This document shows, piece after piece, positions 21,961 through 33,861 of a DNA stretch of 64,000 bases. The stretch is from Paracamarosporium sp. OC-R06-R3 (taxonomy: Eukaryota > Ascomycota > Dothideomycetes > Pleosporales > Didymosphaeriaceae). Location: contig JACVRA010000115.1 of NCBI GenBank assembly GCA_019828545.1, forward strand, positions 1 through 64,000, read 5' to 3'. The position numbers were made by a program, and so were the translations under genes. Each line of letters opens with the position of its first letter. Within the stretch, counting starts at the first letter, position 1. The notes beneath the pieces were generated by a model. It did no database searches. It had not been told where the DNA came from and saw only the letters and a program-made list of their open reading frames with translations.

Positions 21961-23050
21961 GTGACCGCTTTAGCGACTCTTCGTACGTGGGAGGGTTGCC
22001 CGCGCTGAAGACCGTCCAGTCTGCCTCGATTGCATCGCTGTAGCGAGGGAGGCCAGCCAGCCCAAAGCTGCCCACAAGACACTCAAACTGCGCGCGCTTG
22101 TCCGGACGCAGCCACTAGTAGTCAAAGACAATGTCAACACGCGTTGCCCTAGGCAGCGCAGCCAGCTGCTCAAATCGCGGGCCAGCATCTTCAGCAGAGA
22201 GAGGGCCCGCCGCAGGCGCCAGCACGACGCAGGGCTGCTTAAGCACAAGTCCCAGCGCCTTCAGCTTGCCACCGCGCAGACGGGCAACCTGCGCCAGTTG
22301 CACCGCCCTATCAACTCGGTCCTCAAGCAGCGAATCGCTCACCGTAGTCGTGCCAGGCTCAAAATTGTCGGCATCGTAGACGAAGGCGCACCCACTGCTC
22401 AGCATCGCAGCCCTGCACGGCGAGGTCAAACTGCAGCTCGACCGTCGCCAGCCGCGCATGCTCATTAACAAGGATGACGAGGGTGTCGCGGCACGGGGAT
22501 GGGTGGTTGAACAGCAACAACACAAGCGCGGGAATGCCGCCCTTGCGGAAGAGCTTGGATATAATTGATGTATTTTATCTACTGTACATAAGCTACCTGT
22601 CCTGCCTGCGCTGTTACCTGCTAGATGCCCCAGCACTGATGCACTACGCACTGGGATGCCTGCCCGCCTGGGTTTTGTTGTGTGGCAGAGAGCCACCCTG
22701 GCTGTCGCGCCGTGGCCGCCCGCTCCAGTCTCGTCGTGTGCGCGCTGCCCGGCCCAGTAGAACGTACCCCTTGACGGTGCTGCGCGTGCGCTGCGTCAGG
22801 GCCTTGTGGGTGCGCAAGCATGGTGCAGTGAACTAGGGCATCGGGACAGCGCGAAGACTAAACAAGGCCTGGGGCGCGCGGGACGTCGGCCGTGCTGGAG
22901 TAGGGACGAGTGTTGTAGGAGATGGGGAGATGGCAATTGTTGTGCGAGTTGGACGAGATGAATGGCTATGGGGAGGGCAGGTGGTGGTGGAGGAAGGGCG
23001 GTGGCCGGGCGTGTCGAGGCGAGTGCTTGGCGCAGATGAGTCAGCACCGC
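21961..23050 (-). pseudogene. GC-rich degenerate coding stretch, unrecognised
   Basis: A sharp GC-rich island. On the minus strand a 193-codon frame ends at 22115 (TTVSDSLLEDRVDRAVQLAQ, then LPRATRVDIVFDY). After a TAG it continues as WLRPDKRAQFECLVGSFG and PRYSDAIEADWTVFSAGN down to about 21970. Upstream, a second frame reads LFRKGGIPALVLLLFNHP and LVILVNEHARLATVELQFD, so a frameshift near 22385 separates two parts of one former protein. I do not recognise the family. The base composition is unlike both neighbours. Confidence 0.4.
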
Positions 23051-23245
23051 TAGATCAGAAGCTTATAGATAGAATGCTAAAGTTGTGCAAAAGAGACTAT
23101 TCAACGGCCTTGGTTACCTAAGTTACGCAAGTCTGCCTCCTTTGCATGCGTTGAATTGTATCCAAGAACTGCCAATTATACCTAAAACATATCTATCGGC
23201 TTGCAATGTAGTCCCACCTGGGTTTTCTCAGCCACAACTGTACAT

Positions 23246-24633
23246 TTACTCGTCTCGATTTCTGGAACTATCTGCCTCGACGGGTAGACTCCTGCCATTC
23301 AATTCATATATATTTACCGATCTGTCAATCTCCATCGGTTCGGTTGTAGCATCCATTTGATGAACTTGTCTATCATGGATCTCTGTTGAGAACTGGGTTT
23401 GGCTCACTGGCTGTCCACTCAATTCAGCCTTGCCTGTATATGTTTCGTCCTCTATGGCTTTCTTCTTCCTTCGTCTCCACACGATGATGAAGGTCACGAT
23501 AAAGGCGAGGAACAATGTGCCACCGATGCCGGTTCCTACACCAATACCGATCTTTGATTGAGTGCTGAGGGGTGTATTTTTGAGTGAAGTGGTAGTGGTG
23601 GTCGGCGTTGGGGTATTTGTTAAAGATGTGGATGCTGGAGATGCCGTTGTGATCGATGGGGTGGATGCCGTAGTTGTTTGGTCTACTGCGACCGTGATTG
23701 CCTTCACCGCCAATTCAACATATTGAGGCATTGTAGCGTTTCTCGAGAACGTGGGAAACATCCAACTCGTCATCTGTTCCAGTGCTGCACCATACACTAT
23801 CATAGGCATCAGAGAAATGCAAAATTCGGCTAGTTGCGACAACAATGTAGACATTATGAAAATTTAGTACGCACCACAAGCCAGCAGTGGGCCGTTGGAA
23901 AAGATAGTCTTTGTGCCGTTAAGCTGAGCGGTTTTGGAGAAATCACCGATTAAAGAAAGGATTGGGTCTAAATTCGGTGCCCTGTAAGAATGTATCAGCA
24001 CTATCCTTTGCACACACACATGTGCACTGCGTGATGAATGCCAACTTACGAGGGACAGCAGAACATCGTCGATGTTCTGAGTAGACCATTGGGAACTCCC
24101 ACGCTCATTGTGGTATGACTATCGGGACAGCGTGAGGCTGTGTAACTATAATAACAGTTTTTAGAGCCTGGCAAATATGCCTCTAAACTGGAAGGTATCT
24201 GAACCATCTCGTATGTGGCAGAAGATTCATCTGTGGTCAGAATCCAACGCGTCCAACGGTGTTGGGTTGCATATTTTCCTTGGCGGAGTGTAGTAATTCC
24301 CAGTATTGAAGTAATACCTCGGAAGTCTGGAAAGGTAATAGCTGTATCTGACGTAGAGGGAACGGACCAATACACGGAAGGGTCGAAAGTGTAATCAGAC
24401 CGAAGGGTGCACCCAGCCTCCGATTGCATTTCTAGAATCTCAGGGCTTGCTGTCGTAGTACCAGGCTGCTGTTCCTTCGAAACTATAGCTGTCGGATCAA
24501 CTGGAAACCAAAAGTCCGGGTCCATAGCTGGGAATGCAGTCGTCGGAGGCGCATACGATGTGGCAGGATAGATGTTAGGCGAGACAATACGGGTGAAAAA
24601 AAGTAGGAAAGAATAAAAACATACACGTAGCAT
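23246..24633 (-). CDS. Single-pass membrane protein with Ser/Thr-rich stalk, 413 aa, 3 exons
   Basis: Model: complement(join(23246..23796, 23875..23981, 24050..24633)), 1242 nt. A hydrophobic N-terminus (LRVCFYSFLLFFTRIVS) is followed by an extracellular region of about 220 residues with several cysteines. A Thr/Ser-rich stalk (TTTASTPSITTASPASTS) leads to one transmembrane helix, GTGIGGTLFLAFIVTFIIVW, with a stop-transfer WRRRKKK and a cytoplasmic tail of about 90 residues. The architecture resembles fungal cell-wall sensor or mucin-like proteins, but I recognise no WSC or other named domain. Splice sites are consensus. The start may be further upstream if a first short exon exists. Confidence 0.75.
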
Positions 24634-25874
24634 AATTGCAAACAGGGAAGGAACTCAGTTTAACCAGTTAAACCCGTATAGGCTGCATCGGAGACTGAAG
24701 CGCCCTGAGACGTGTGAGAATGCTGGTCAATATATATCCTAGCACATTGGCTGCATCAAGACCAATAAGAGCGGGAATGCAGAAACCCATTGCATGTTAC
24801 CAATGGCATGACTTCAGCCTTGTTTCGTGTTTGCCCTTTATTCTTGACCGCTTGGTAGTACAAATCTGGGGTGTATTCTGCAAAAGCACAGATGCAATAT
24901 CGTTCGGAAGCCGACGGTACGTATGTACTATACACCTTTAAATGTATGCAGGTACCTTTCTACGTCAAGGCTGCTGAAATCTAATGATAGATGCAAATAT
25001 CACAGTCCGAGGTGTATAATAAGCAATCCTCTATGTGCAAAGAACTAAAGAATTTTAAATACATAACGCTTATGCCTACTTTTACGGCTTCTAACACTTG
25101 TACACAGCAACAAATTCCCCTACCGCTTGTTATAATGTAGCACTCAACAACGTATATATAGTCTAGGCATCCAGTAGTACTAGTTAAAATGCACAAGAAT
25201 ATGTATAGATTCTCTGGGGGAGAAATCGTTACCCTTCTATAGCTACGACAGTCTTGCCATCTTTTTGATTAGATTCCGCCTCCACAACGCAAATCTTTAA
25301 TCTGAAATAACTTGGCACCCGTTTAAAAACTATTTAGAAATTACTTGCCCCATCCGTCAACTAAAGGTTAGCCCTACGCAGCCTAACCGCTATGACCGGA
25401 CCAACCGGGTCCCGTTGGCGATCGGATCGGGTATCGCGTCGTGGTTCCTGGAGACCCTTTACCCGTTCTAGACGCAAGAATAGGGGCGGGTTAGCGTTAA
25501 TCCCAACCCCCGATTAGGTCGAGAAGGAGTGCGTTCCGCGCGGTGTCGCCCATATAAAGATTCATCTTACGGATGCTATGAGTCCAATTGCCACTTTACT
25601 GCCATGAATCCGTTGTGTTAGGGTTTGCATTAGGGTTACGGGCCCGCCCGCCATGGCCACCGCTCCCAGCCCCGGTTGGCAACCCTCTTGACCGCCCGCT
25701 CGGGAGGCCTCTTGACCTCCCAGCGCGCCACCCAACCCTCTGCGCGCGAAGTCGCTTATACAAAACTGCCCCTCTGCGCCCGCGCGAACCGCCTCTTGCT
25801 GCCCGCCCCTAGAGTATTGATCGCAAGTCCACCCTACCCCTCGTTCCACTTTCTCGGGCGCTAAGAGCGGCGGC

Positions 25875-25900
25875 ATCGACACCCAGCCCTAGGTGTCGAT
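25875..25900. repeat. Perfect 9-bp inverted repeat (hairpin)
   Basis: ATCGACACC at 25875-25883 and GGTGTCGAT at 25892-25900 flank an 8-base loop. It lies inside the GC-rich patch. Its function is unknown. Confidence 0.6.
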
Positions 25901-27035
25901 AGGACCCTGGATTTGTTAGGGATCATCAAATATTCACGCTAGGCCATATACCCGCATATGTCGTAGCATGGGGGCTGGATGTCGAAGAAGTTCACCCCTA
26001 CATGTCGATAGGTTCCGGTGGGCCAATTTGTTCCAAATTTGGGCTGGAGATTCAACGCGTCGAATTGCACGTCCCCATCAGTTTGCAGCCCAGGAACCCG
26101 TGTGGTTATAGGCGTTAGGGTCGCGTGTTAGGATTAGGATGACCGGGCCCTGTCACCAGGACCCTGTGACCACTAATATCAACACACTCTTCACGTTCAG
26201 TATGTCTGGAGTCCTCGACATGAGTTTCAGCTATGTACGTAGCTAGTTTTTGAGACTCACTACTACTAGACAATAAATTCCGTAAGTGTTCCAACTCTTG
26301 GCTGGTTCAATCGCTATCAGAAATCCCAAGTTTCGCACCACCTGGTCGTTAATCAGGGATACTATATCAAGTGTTCATTATGCACTTCGGAGCGAATTTT
26401 TCTGTAGAGCGACATCTTATCAAAACTGTTTTAGATACGGGGCATTTGGATTATTTACAAGTTCGATCGGCTCATCCAACGAGCTACAGTGCAGCAATTG
26501 TGAGAACGACAAAGAAGCCACGAGAGTAGCAGCAGCCCGACCCGCCATTTCGGGACGCTTCCTTGCCGCGGTCAATCGATTGAGTAAAGACTTAACTATC
26601 ACTGCCTTCGGTGGGCATAACCGGTGATGACTGGAAAGAACACCGACGAAACTAATCAAGTTCTATAAGAATTGAAAATCGGTTTGCCCTTAACACCGTT
26701 TTGCTGAGTAAAATGAGGGTCTTATCATATGAAGTTCCATGTCGGAGAGCCTCGAGAAGGGCTGTTATGGGTACCCAAAGGAGTAATGATAACAGTCGGT
26801 GTTGCGTCAGCCAATCAAATATTGTGCATGGTACGTTTTGCCGCGATAATCGGGCCGACAGGATGAGTTACTCTAGCGTCAGAGTTTCATCTTACCTAAG
26901 TGGGCTAGCACTACAAAAGCACGTCTTGGTCAGGTTAGAGTGGTTGGAGTGGGAGGAGTAAGTGTGGAGGCAACACGGTTTGCAGGAACGGCATAGTCAC
27001 CGTAGTGTAGTTGGACTATGCATCAGCGGTAGGGG

Positions 27036-27042
27036 TATATAA
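27036..27042 (+). promoter_or_regulatory. Possible TATA box for the Gfo/Idh/MocA gene
   Basis: TATATAA lies 76 bp upstream of the start codon at 27118, a usual distance in filamentous fungi. Confidence 0.35.
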
Positions 27043-27117
27043 CATGTTTATCGTTCTTCACATCAGCTACAACGCTGTGTACTTCGCTCGTTAAGAACAA
27101 TTATATCGTTTGCAATT

Positions 27118-28377
27118 ATGTCGTCTCCTCAGACCATTCGCTGGGGAATCCTTGCAACTGGAGGTATCGCCCTCACTTTGTGAGTACACCGCTGGACTTC
27201 CCCATACCCTAATGAGCTCTCAACTGACTATCACAGCACCAAGGACCTCCTCCTTGATCCAGCAACCCGCGGTGTGAGCTCCGTAAAGCATACTGTTATC
27301 GCAGCTGCCTCGTCCTCTTCGAAATCACGTGCGGAGAACTTTTTGAAAGAGGTTGCTGCCCCTTCCAACGCAAAGGCCTACGGGTCCTACGAGGAATTCG
27401 CTGAGGACCCCAACATCGATATCGTTTACGTCGCCACACCGCACTCTCATCATTATCAGAATGCTAGGCTATGTTTAGAAGCTGGCAAGCATGTTCTATG
27501 CGAAAAGGCTTTCACAGTCAATGCGGCTCAGGCGCGCAAGCTAACTGAGATCGCGAAACAGAAGAATCTGTTTCTGATGGAGGCAGTATGGACCCGCTAC
27601 TTTCCCCTTTCCATATATGTCCGCGAGCAAATCACATCTGGTCGAATTGGTCATGTTGCGCGAGTCATCTCCGACAACAGCATGGCATTGGACCCTGAGA
27701 ACAACTTCACTGATGGTAAGCATCGCATGGTCAATCCTGATCTTGCTGGCGGAGCATTGCTGGACCTGGGGATATACGCACTGACGTGGGTCTTCCAAAC
27801 CTTGTATCACACTCAGCCAGAGGAGACTCGCCAGCCGCCTAAGCTCCTTGCGTTCGTCAAACCGTACCGCGGTACTGGAAAGGCAGATGAGCACAGCACC
27901 ATGATTCTCAATTTCCCGAGACCAGAAGAGGAGGGGGGTGACGCTCACGCTGTTGCTACAACGTCTCTTCGCGTGGCTACAAGCCCTGGAGAAAATCAAG
28001 ACACACCATGTGTCCGCATCCAAGGTCCAAAGGGCGAGATCCAGGTCTTCCCACCATCGTTTCGCCCTACTAAGACTAGGCTTATTCTTAGCGATGGTAC
28101 TATTGAGGAGAAGGATTGGACATATCCAGGCCCCGGTAAAAACAGCAATTGGTATAGTGGTTTTGGTGACTCCCGGCACTCGGAAGGCGAGGGCCGGGGT
28201 ATGTTCTGGGAGGCTGATGAGGCTGCTGAAGCTATACTTGCAGGCCGGAAAGAGGGCAAGTTCGAAAACCTCGATGAGAGCATTCTGATCATGGAGATTA
28301 TGGATGAGGTGAGAAAGCAGGGTGGTCTTAGGTACCCATCGAAGATTGAGACTTTGGACTACCCAGTGCAGCTGTAA
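27118..28377 (+). CDS. Gfo/Idh/MocA-family NAD(P)-dependent oxidoreductase (dihydrodiol/D-xylose dehydrogenase-like), 400 aa
   Basis: Model: join(27118..27179, 27237..28377), 1203 nt, with one 57-bp intron. The Rossmann motif WGILATGGIA lies near the N-terminus (residues 9-18), with IDIVYVATPHSHHY near residue 100. The catalytic-lysine motif HVLCEKAFTVN follows, then LMEAVWTRYFP and GGALLDLGIYAL, all in the order expected for dimeric dihydrodiol dehydrogenase / NADP-dependent D-xylose dehydrogenase relatives. Such enzymes oxidise a sugar or diol hydroxyl using NADP. It is intact and of normal length. The substrate cannot be told from sequence. The neighbours give no pathway hint. Confidence 0.88.
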
Positions 28378-29595
28378 GAATTGGCGGTTATCTAATGAAG
28401 CACTACAGTATTACATAGTTATGTCATAGAGTAGAAATCCAGGTGTCAAAAGCCTGTGCCTACTTTTGCGTTTCGCTAATGGCGTGACCATGACAAACAT
28501 TGTCCTGGCTGCTCGTTACATGGTTTCGTCTCTCCACAACACAGGTGGATTACCCAACATCATGACTGTAGCTTTACTGGATCAGCGACTTGATTTGTCC
28601 ACATCAATAGCGTCGTCGGGACCTGAGCGACTGCGAACCCCACAAGCAAATTGATCTGCCGCCTGTACCTCTCGGAGAATATGCCCCTTACTCTCTCTAG
28701 TGACCTCATATCAAGTGAGTTGATAGCTTCCGTCTTCTCAAGTAAATGCTGCACATCTGCCGGTGGGAGTACTAGAACGTAAGCGGGGGGTAATCTAGTA
28801 CAACATAGTACTGAAACTTTCAGCTATCAATGTTTGAGCTACAAGGACGGAACTACAGCAAGCGCATACTAATTTCAGCAGAGACATAGTGTAGCCAAGC
28901 AATAGAGACTATGTAGCTTTACTGTCTGGTAATTCATATTCAGGCAAGCGACTCTGATCTTTCGATCTGACCTAATGATAGGACGCACTTCGTAGGAACA
29001 TATTTCCTAAGTAATACTATTCAGATGCGACCGATAAGGACAGGAAGTACAATATTTTGCACCTTAGTGAGTGCCGCAGATTGTACGACAATCTTTGACC
29101 AAGTATGCTGATCGAACTGCAGCACACTGCGCGGACACTATCAGACGGAGTTTGATGTGCAAGGCTGATTTGACAATATACACTGCATACTGGATCGGCG
29201 ACCAACATTCCTCTGCTAGCAAGGAACTGAGGTCTGGGTCTGAAACCGTATGTGTGGATTGGGAAGCAACCGACTTGTGGGCACGGACGAGACTGCTGCC
29301 GAGGAATAGATACAAGGTTCGGCCGGGGCCTTACGAGAATACGCTGCCGACATAGGCACCGACGCTGGGTGTCGCCCCGGGAAGTGCAGCGGAAATCATC
29401 TAAGTGCAGTCATTAGAGCGGGGTACCGATATCAGACCACTAGGATTACCTCGCTTGGAGTTAAGACACGTGCGTAAAAGCACCTGCCCAAATCTGCAAG
29501 CACAGTGTCAGAAGTCTGTTCTCTACATAACAAATTTCCCTTTTGAAAGGGTGGGTAGTTTGTTGAATTGCGTAAAACTCCTCTTCTTATCCACC
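28378..29595. other. Intergenic; one unplaced minus-strand open frame
   Basis: A minus-strand frame at 28560-28780 (LPPADVQHLLEKTEAINSLD) has coding-like composition and could be a gene fragment, but I recognise no family. The remainder shows nothing. Confidence 0.3.
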
Positions 29596-30510
29596 ATGTC
29601 TGAAGGTCTCGTAAAATTCAAAGTCGCTGGATTATCTGACCCATGCCAGACGTGGTACAAAATCTTTGGCGATCTTAACTCAGGCGCCACGCCCTTGATC
29701 ATCCTCCATGGTGGCCCTGGTGCTTGCCACGACTATCTACTTCCGTTGACAGACCTCGCGCACTCCAGGCCGCTCGTTTTCTATGATCAGATTGGTAATG
29801 GGCGGTCCACGCATCTGACGAGCAAAATTGGCGACGAGGCTTTCTGGTCCATCGATCTATTCAAAGATGAGCTAGACAATCTCCTCTCGCATCTCTGTCT
29901 CGATCATCGCCCGATTGACGTGTATGGACATTCGTGGGGTGGTATGCTGGCGGTCGAGTGGGCAGCAACTCCGAGCGCCGCCCATCTTCGGCGCCTAGTC
30001 CTTTCGAACAGTCTGGCTAGTATGAACGCGTGGCGAATTGGAATTTCGGCGTTGAGGAAGGCACTCCCAGAAGACGTCAAGCAGGTACTAGACCGTGCAG
30101 AAGATACGCAAGACTTCGAATCGCCCGACTACGAAGCCGCTGTCGAAGTATTCTACAAGCGACATCTTAGTCTGAGCAAGCCATGGCCATGCAAGGAAGT
30201 TCAAGCAGCACTTGACTGGTTTGCAAAAGATCCAACAACTTATGGGACTATGTATGTAACTTTTCTAGACTGCTTCAAGGCCACTGACTAATCTTCAAAC
30301 AGGTACGGTCCAAGCGAGTTATACATCTCTGGGTCACTCCGGAATTGGACAAGCATCCCATTGCTAGAGAAAATCAAGGTCCCGACTTTCCTGATCAATG
30401 GCACTGATGACGAAGCTCAAGATGTTGCAATGCAGCCCTTCTTCGATCATATTGAGAAAGCGAAATGGGTCACAATTGATAAAGCTGCGCATTTCTCTCA
30501 CGTGGATTAG
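29596..30510 (+). CDS. Proline-iminopeptidase-like alpha/beta hydrolase, 287 aa, C-terminus shortened
   Basis: Model: join(29596..30251, 30303..30510), 864 nt. The fold markers are IILHGGPGACHDYLL near residue 36, FYDQIGNGRST, the nucleophile elbow YGHSWGGM, the acid region LINGTDDEA and the catalytic histidine in AAHFSHVD. Family members remove N-terminal proline or hydrolyse short amino-acid amides. The TAG at 30508-30510 follows HFSHVD. The same frame then continues for 14 more codons (RGKYMALLESFLEE) to another stop at 30553-30555. This suggests a recent CAG-to-TAG change that removes the last helix but leaves the catalytic residues. The frame is open upstream to 29404, but the family homology starts at 29596. 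The next gene is a peptide transporter. Confidence 0.8.
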
Positions 30511-30555
30511 CGTGGAAAGTACATGGCATTGTTAGAATCTTTCCTGGAAGAGTAG

Positions 30556-31057
30556 AAGTTAGAAATTACCGGTGAGACTGGTTCAGATTGAGGGCCCCTT
30601 CATGTTTGCCGCTAAACAGCTGTCGAACTTTGCGGCAAATTTAAAATTCAGAACCTTCCGTATACGAACATCATATCGTGCATTCCTAGAGCTCCGGTTA
30701 ATATTGCAAAAGGTAGATGATAACATGTTGCATGATTGCTGCATAATTTATCGATTGCGGCACGGTTTATTGATTGCGGCACAGTCCTGTGATGGCGGTG
30801 CATCAACCCCCAGCTCCGGACTATAGCGCCAAGGATATTCACTGCGCTCCCTGTATCGAAACCCAATCTTCGGAATCATGAGCAAGCAATTGCACAATTT
30901 GCAACACTACATGTTTATTAACCGGTATTGCAGAGTTCAATGTTCCGGAATGGAGAACCAGCCCGAAGACCGGAGGGCCCGTAGGCTGCAGCTTCTATAG
31001 GGGATTCAACGACGCTATCTACTCGCTGGTTCAAGGTTTGCCAATTCTCACATCTCC
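30556..31057. other. Intergenic, no feature seen
   Basis: It separates the hydrolase and the peptide transporter, both on the plus strand. It probably holds the transporter promoter. Confidence 0.4.
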
Positions 31058-32927
31058 ATGGACAAGGCCGACGATATATGCTGTGAGAGCAGAGATGCAA
31101 CTCAGGAAGAGGTTCGAGAGCTTCTTCATGAACCAAGCGATATACCCACAACTGCATGGCTGTTAGCATTCACTGGAGCAGCTTCCCAATTCGCCCGATA
31201 CGGTGTTCCGGTCGTATGGCGTGAGTACAAATATTTCCTGGAGACAGGTGTGACTAAACACTGAGGACCGGAACAGAGAACTATCTTCAAAACCCTCGTG
31301 GGTATGAGCAGTTGCCCGGAGCTATAGGCTTGGGCCAAGCAAAAGCAACAATCATCCAAAATGGCTTCCTTTTCTTTCAATATATAACGTCACTCCCTTT
31401 TGCGATCTTATCTGACGTGTGTATTCGTCGCTATATGGCTATGCTCCTTAGCATTGGGTGAGTGCTAGACAATGTCAGACTGATTGAACAACAGAGATTG
31501 ACCGTTGCCAGGTTCCTAACAGCTGGCTATCTTGTGCTGACTATCACCTCTCTTCCAATAGCCTTGACACATAGTGATGGTCTCGGTGGTCTTATTACCA
31601 CTATGGTTCTTTTGGGAATTGGTCAAGGAGGGCTTTCAGCCGTCATGTATCCTTTCATCGGTGAGTGAATCGCACCTTTCGAAGTGTGTAAGATTGAATA
31701 AAGCTAGCGGATCAAATTCCAGATACAAATCCAAGAGTGAGGCGAAACAAACAAGGAGAGCTTGTAGTGGCCGACCGGAACCTAGCGATACAGTACGTTT
31801 TCAATGGATACTATTGGTAAATGCATATCAATATCGACCGACGGCTTCACCAAACGCTGACGATGGGACAAAGGATGGTCAATATTGCAGCTCTCTTTTC
31901 AATTGCGACAACATTGATAGAAAGGCATATCGACTTCTGGGCAGCATACCTCTTGCCTACATGCATCTTTGAGATGTCCATTATCCCAATGCTTTTTTAC
32001 AATAATCGCCTAGGTAATGACCTCGCAGATCTTCGGAGCCTTTGCTGAAATCACATAGTCAAACAATTACCTGAAGGCAATGCACTTCTCCAAGCATGGG
32101 AAATTCTTCTCATTGCCTGTCGATCACGCTTTCGATTGTCCAATGTAGAGCCTGAGATCCAAACCTCGCACTATAATAGGATAGTTCCATGGACTTCCTC
32201 ATTCGCGGGCGAGGTCCTTCGCGGACTAAAAGCCTGTCGTGTTCTTGCGTGTTTCGTGATATTCTGGCTTTGTTACAACCAAACAACAAACAACATCATA
32301 TCCCAAGCTGGTCAGATGGCGCAGCAAGGCGTCTCCAACGACACCATTCAAACTTTCAATCCATTGGCCTGCATTATCATGGGTCCGACAATCCAGAGCG
32401 TGGTGTTCCCTTTCTTGAGACGTCGCAAGGTTTCTCTTGGTCCTATGTTGCGCATGTCTGTTGCTTTCTTTTTCACTGCTTCCGGAATCGCTTATGCGGC
32501 AGGCTTACAGCGGCTGATCTACGATCGAGATCCGTGTTTCCAATATCCATTAGAGTGCCCTGCCGCTATAAGTGAAAATCACAAAAAGCCGAATAACATC
32601 AGTGTATGGATCCAAACACCTTTGCATTTTCTGATAGCCATTGGAGAGATCCTCGGACTGATAGCTTTGAATGAGTTCACGTATTCTGAATCCCCAACGA
32701 ATATGAAGGCAGAGGTTCAGGCTTTTCAGGTGTTTTCGGCTGCCGCTGGGTCAGCATTGGGAGTCGCATTAGGGCCAGTTTTTAGGAATCCATTTTTAGT
32801 CATTCTGTTTTCAAGTTTGTCGGGCACTATGATTGTGACAACAGTCTTTTTCTGGATCTTTTTCAGAAGATTCGATACTTCTTATGGTAGCTCAGGCAAC
32901 ATGAAGGAGCAAGTGACCATTAAATAG
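31058..32927 (+). CDS. POT/PTR2-family proton-coupled peptide transporter, 536 aa, 6 exons
   Basis: Model: join(31058..31220, 31277..31457, 31512..31660, 31708..31816, 31874..32013, 32059..32927), 1611 nt with no internal stop. It would import di- and tripeptides across the plasma membrane with protons. Family marks include the segment QNPRGYEQLPGAIGLGQA, GIGQGGLSAVMYPFIADQ across an intron, and a FNGYYW-type motif spliced at 31816/31874. About twelve hydrophobic segments are present, with a cluster near the C-terminus (FLVILFSSLSGTMIVTTVFF). It is somewhat short for PTR2 (usually 550-620 residues), mainly in the central loop. Its place beside an iminopeptidase-like enzyme suggests uptake and breakdown of proline-containing peptides. 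Confidence 0.88.
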
Positions 32928-33646
32928 AGCAATAATATACCGTAAGCCGAATTCACAGTTATCTCCGACGTATATTTCTACTCCATAAACTACATATCGT
33001 CAGAAGCATCGGACAGTCGGGTGGCTCTCTCAGGGATCCTACGGATTCTCTACAGGCCTAGTGTAGTAGACCTCAATTAGTATGGTCATGTGACATCGGC
33101 TTGTCCACGGGTCTGTTCATACGCACGTCAGATAGATCTTGAGCATTTGTCTCAACATACACTTTTGCCCTGATCCTCCTACTTGCCACTCCGTGCTTTA
33201 TAAGAAATACTTGCATAAAAGGCCTTGTCAAGTGTACACAGCGGAAGCGCTAATAACACACGCTATGAATTCGCGCGTGCGCCTAGCTGCCAGGAGGGAA
33301 ACCTTAAGCGCTCGACTTTTCCAATCAAAATCGCCATCCTCGGCATATATTTCATGCAGCGGCTACACATGCGCATCCTGGGGTAGTTGTCTGCCACAAG
33401 GATAAATAAGGAAGTAGTCTTCATAATAACTAAGTTAACCTATATATCTGCCTTGTGTTTTCTTTATAGAAGTTCGGCGTGGACCTGGTACAAGAAAGTA
33501 GTGAAAAAGAAAACGTGATTTACCTAGGAATTGGCACAAAAGAGTTCTAGTAAAAAGATTATAGCTGTTGAATGGACTCTAGCTAGCTGAGCATTAGATA
33601 CTGCAAACTGGCATGAGCTTTGTACGGTGTACACAGCGTACGGGGT
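32928..33646. other. Intergenic up to assembly gap, no gene seen
   Basis: No coding signal. Just before the gap is a run of GTAC-containing palindromic words (TGTACGGTGTACACAGCGTA). Confidence 0.4.
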
Positions 33647-33722
33647 NNNNNNNNNNNNNNNNNNNNNNNNNNNNNNNNNNNNNNNNNNNNNNNNNNNNNN
33701 NNNNNNNNNNNNNNNNNNNNNN
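33647..33722. other. Assembly gap, 76 N
   Basis: Unknown bases. Open frames crossing this run are artefacts. Both flanks contain CGTAC words, so the missing sequence may be a small repeat. Confidence 0.99.
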
Positions 33723-33861
33723 CTTATCTGATCCGTACTGCGTACGAACAATAGCTACTATATTATATAATTTTTACTTGGATTTTAGGTTAACCTATCT
33801 AATGCTAACTGCCAAGCGAGATTGAGGCTATAGAAGTTATATGATACCTTTTTTTTACATA

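Larger units (their letters stand above)
24634..27117. other. 2.5-kb stretch without a recognised gene
   Basis: 24.7-25.3 kb is ordinary AT-rich spacer. 25.37-26.15 kb is a GC-rich patch with scattered TTAGGG-like words (near 25618, 25631, 25914, 26114) and a hairpin at 25875-25900. 26.2-27.0 kb shows short open frames on both strands without family features. A decayed mobile element is possible but not demonstrated. Confidence 0.4.

Noticed and set aside
33524..33825. Open frames crossing the N run
   Set aside because: They are built from unknown bases; no homology on either side.
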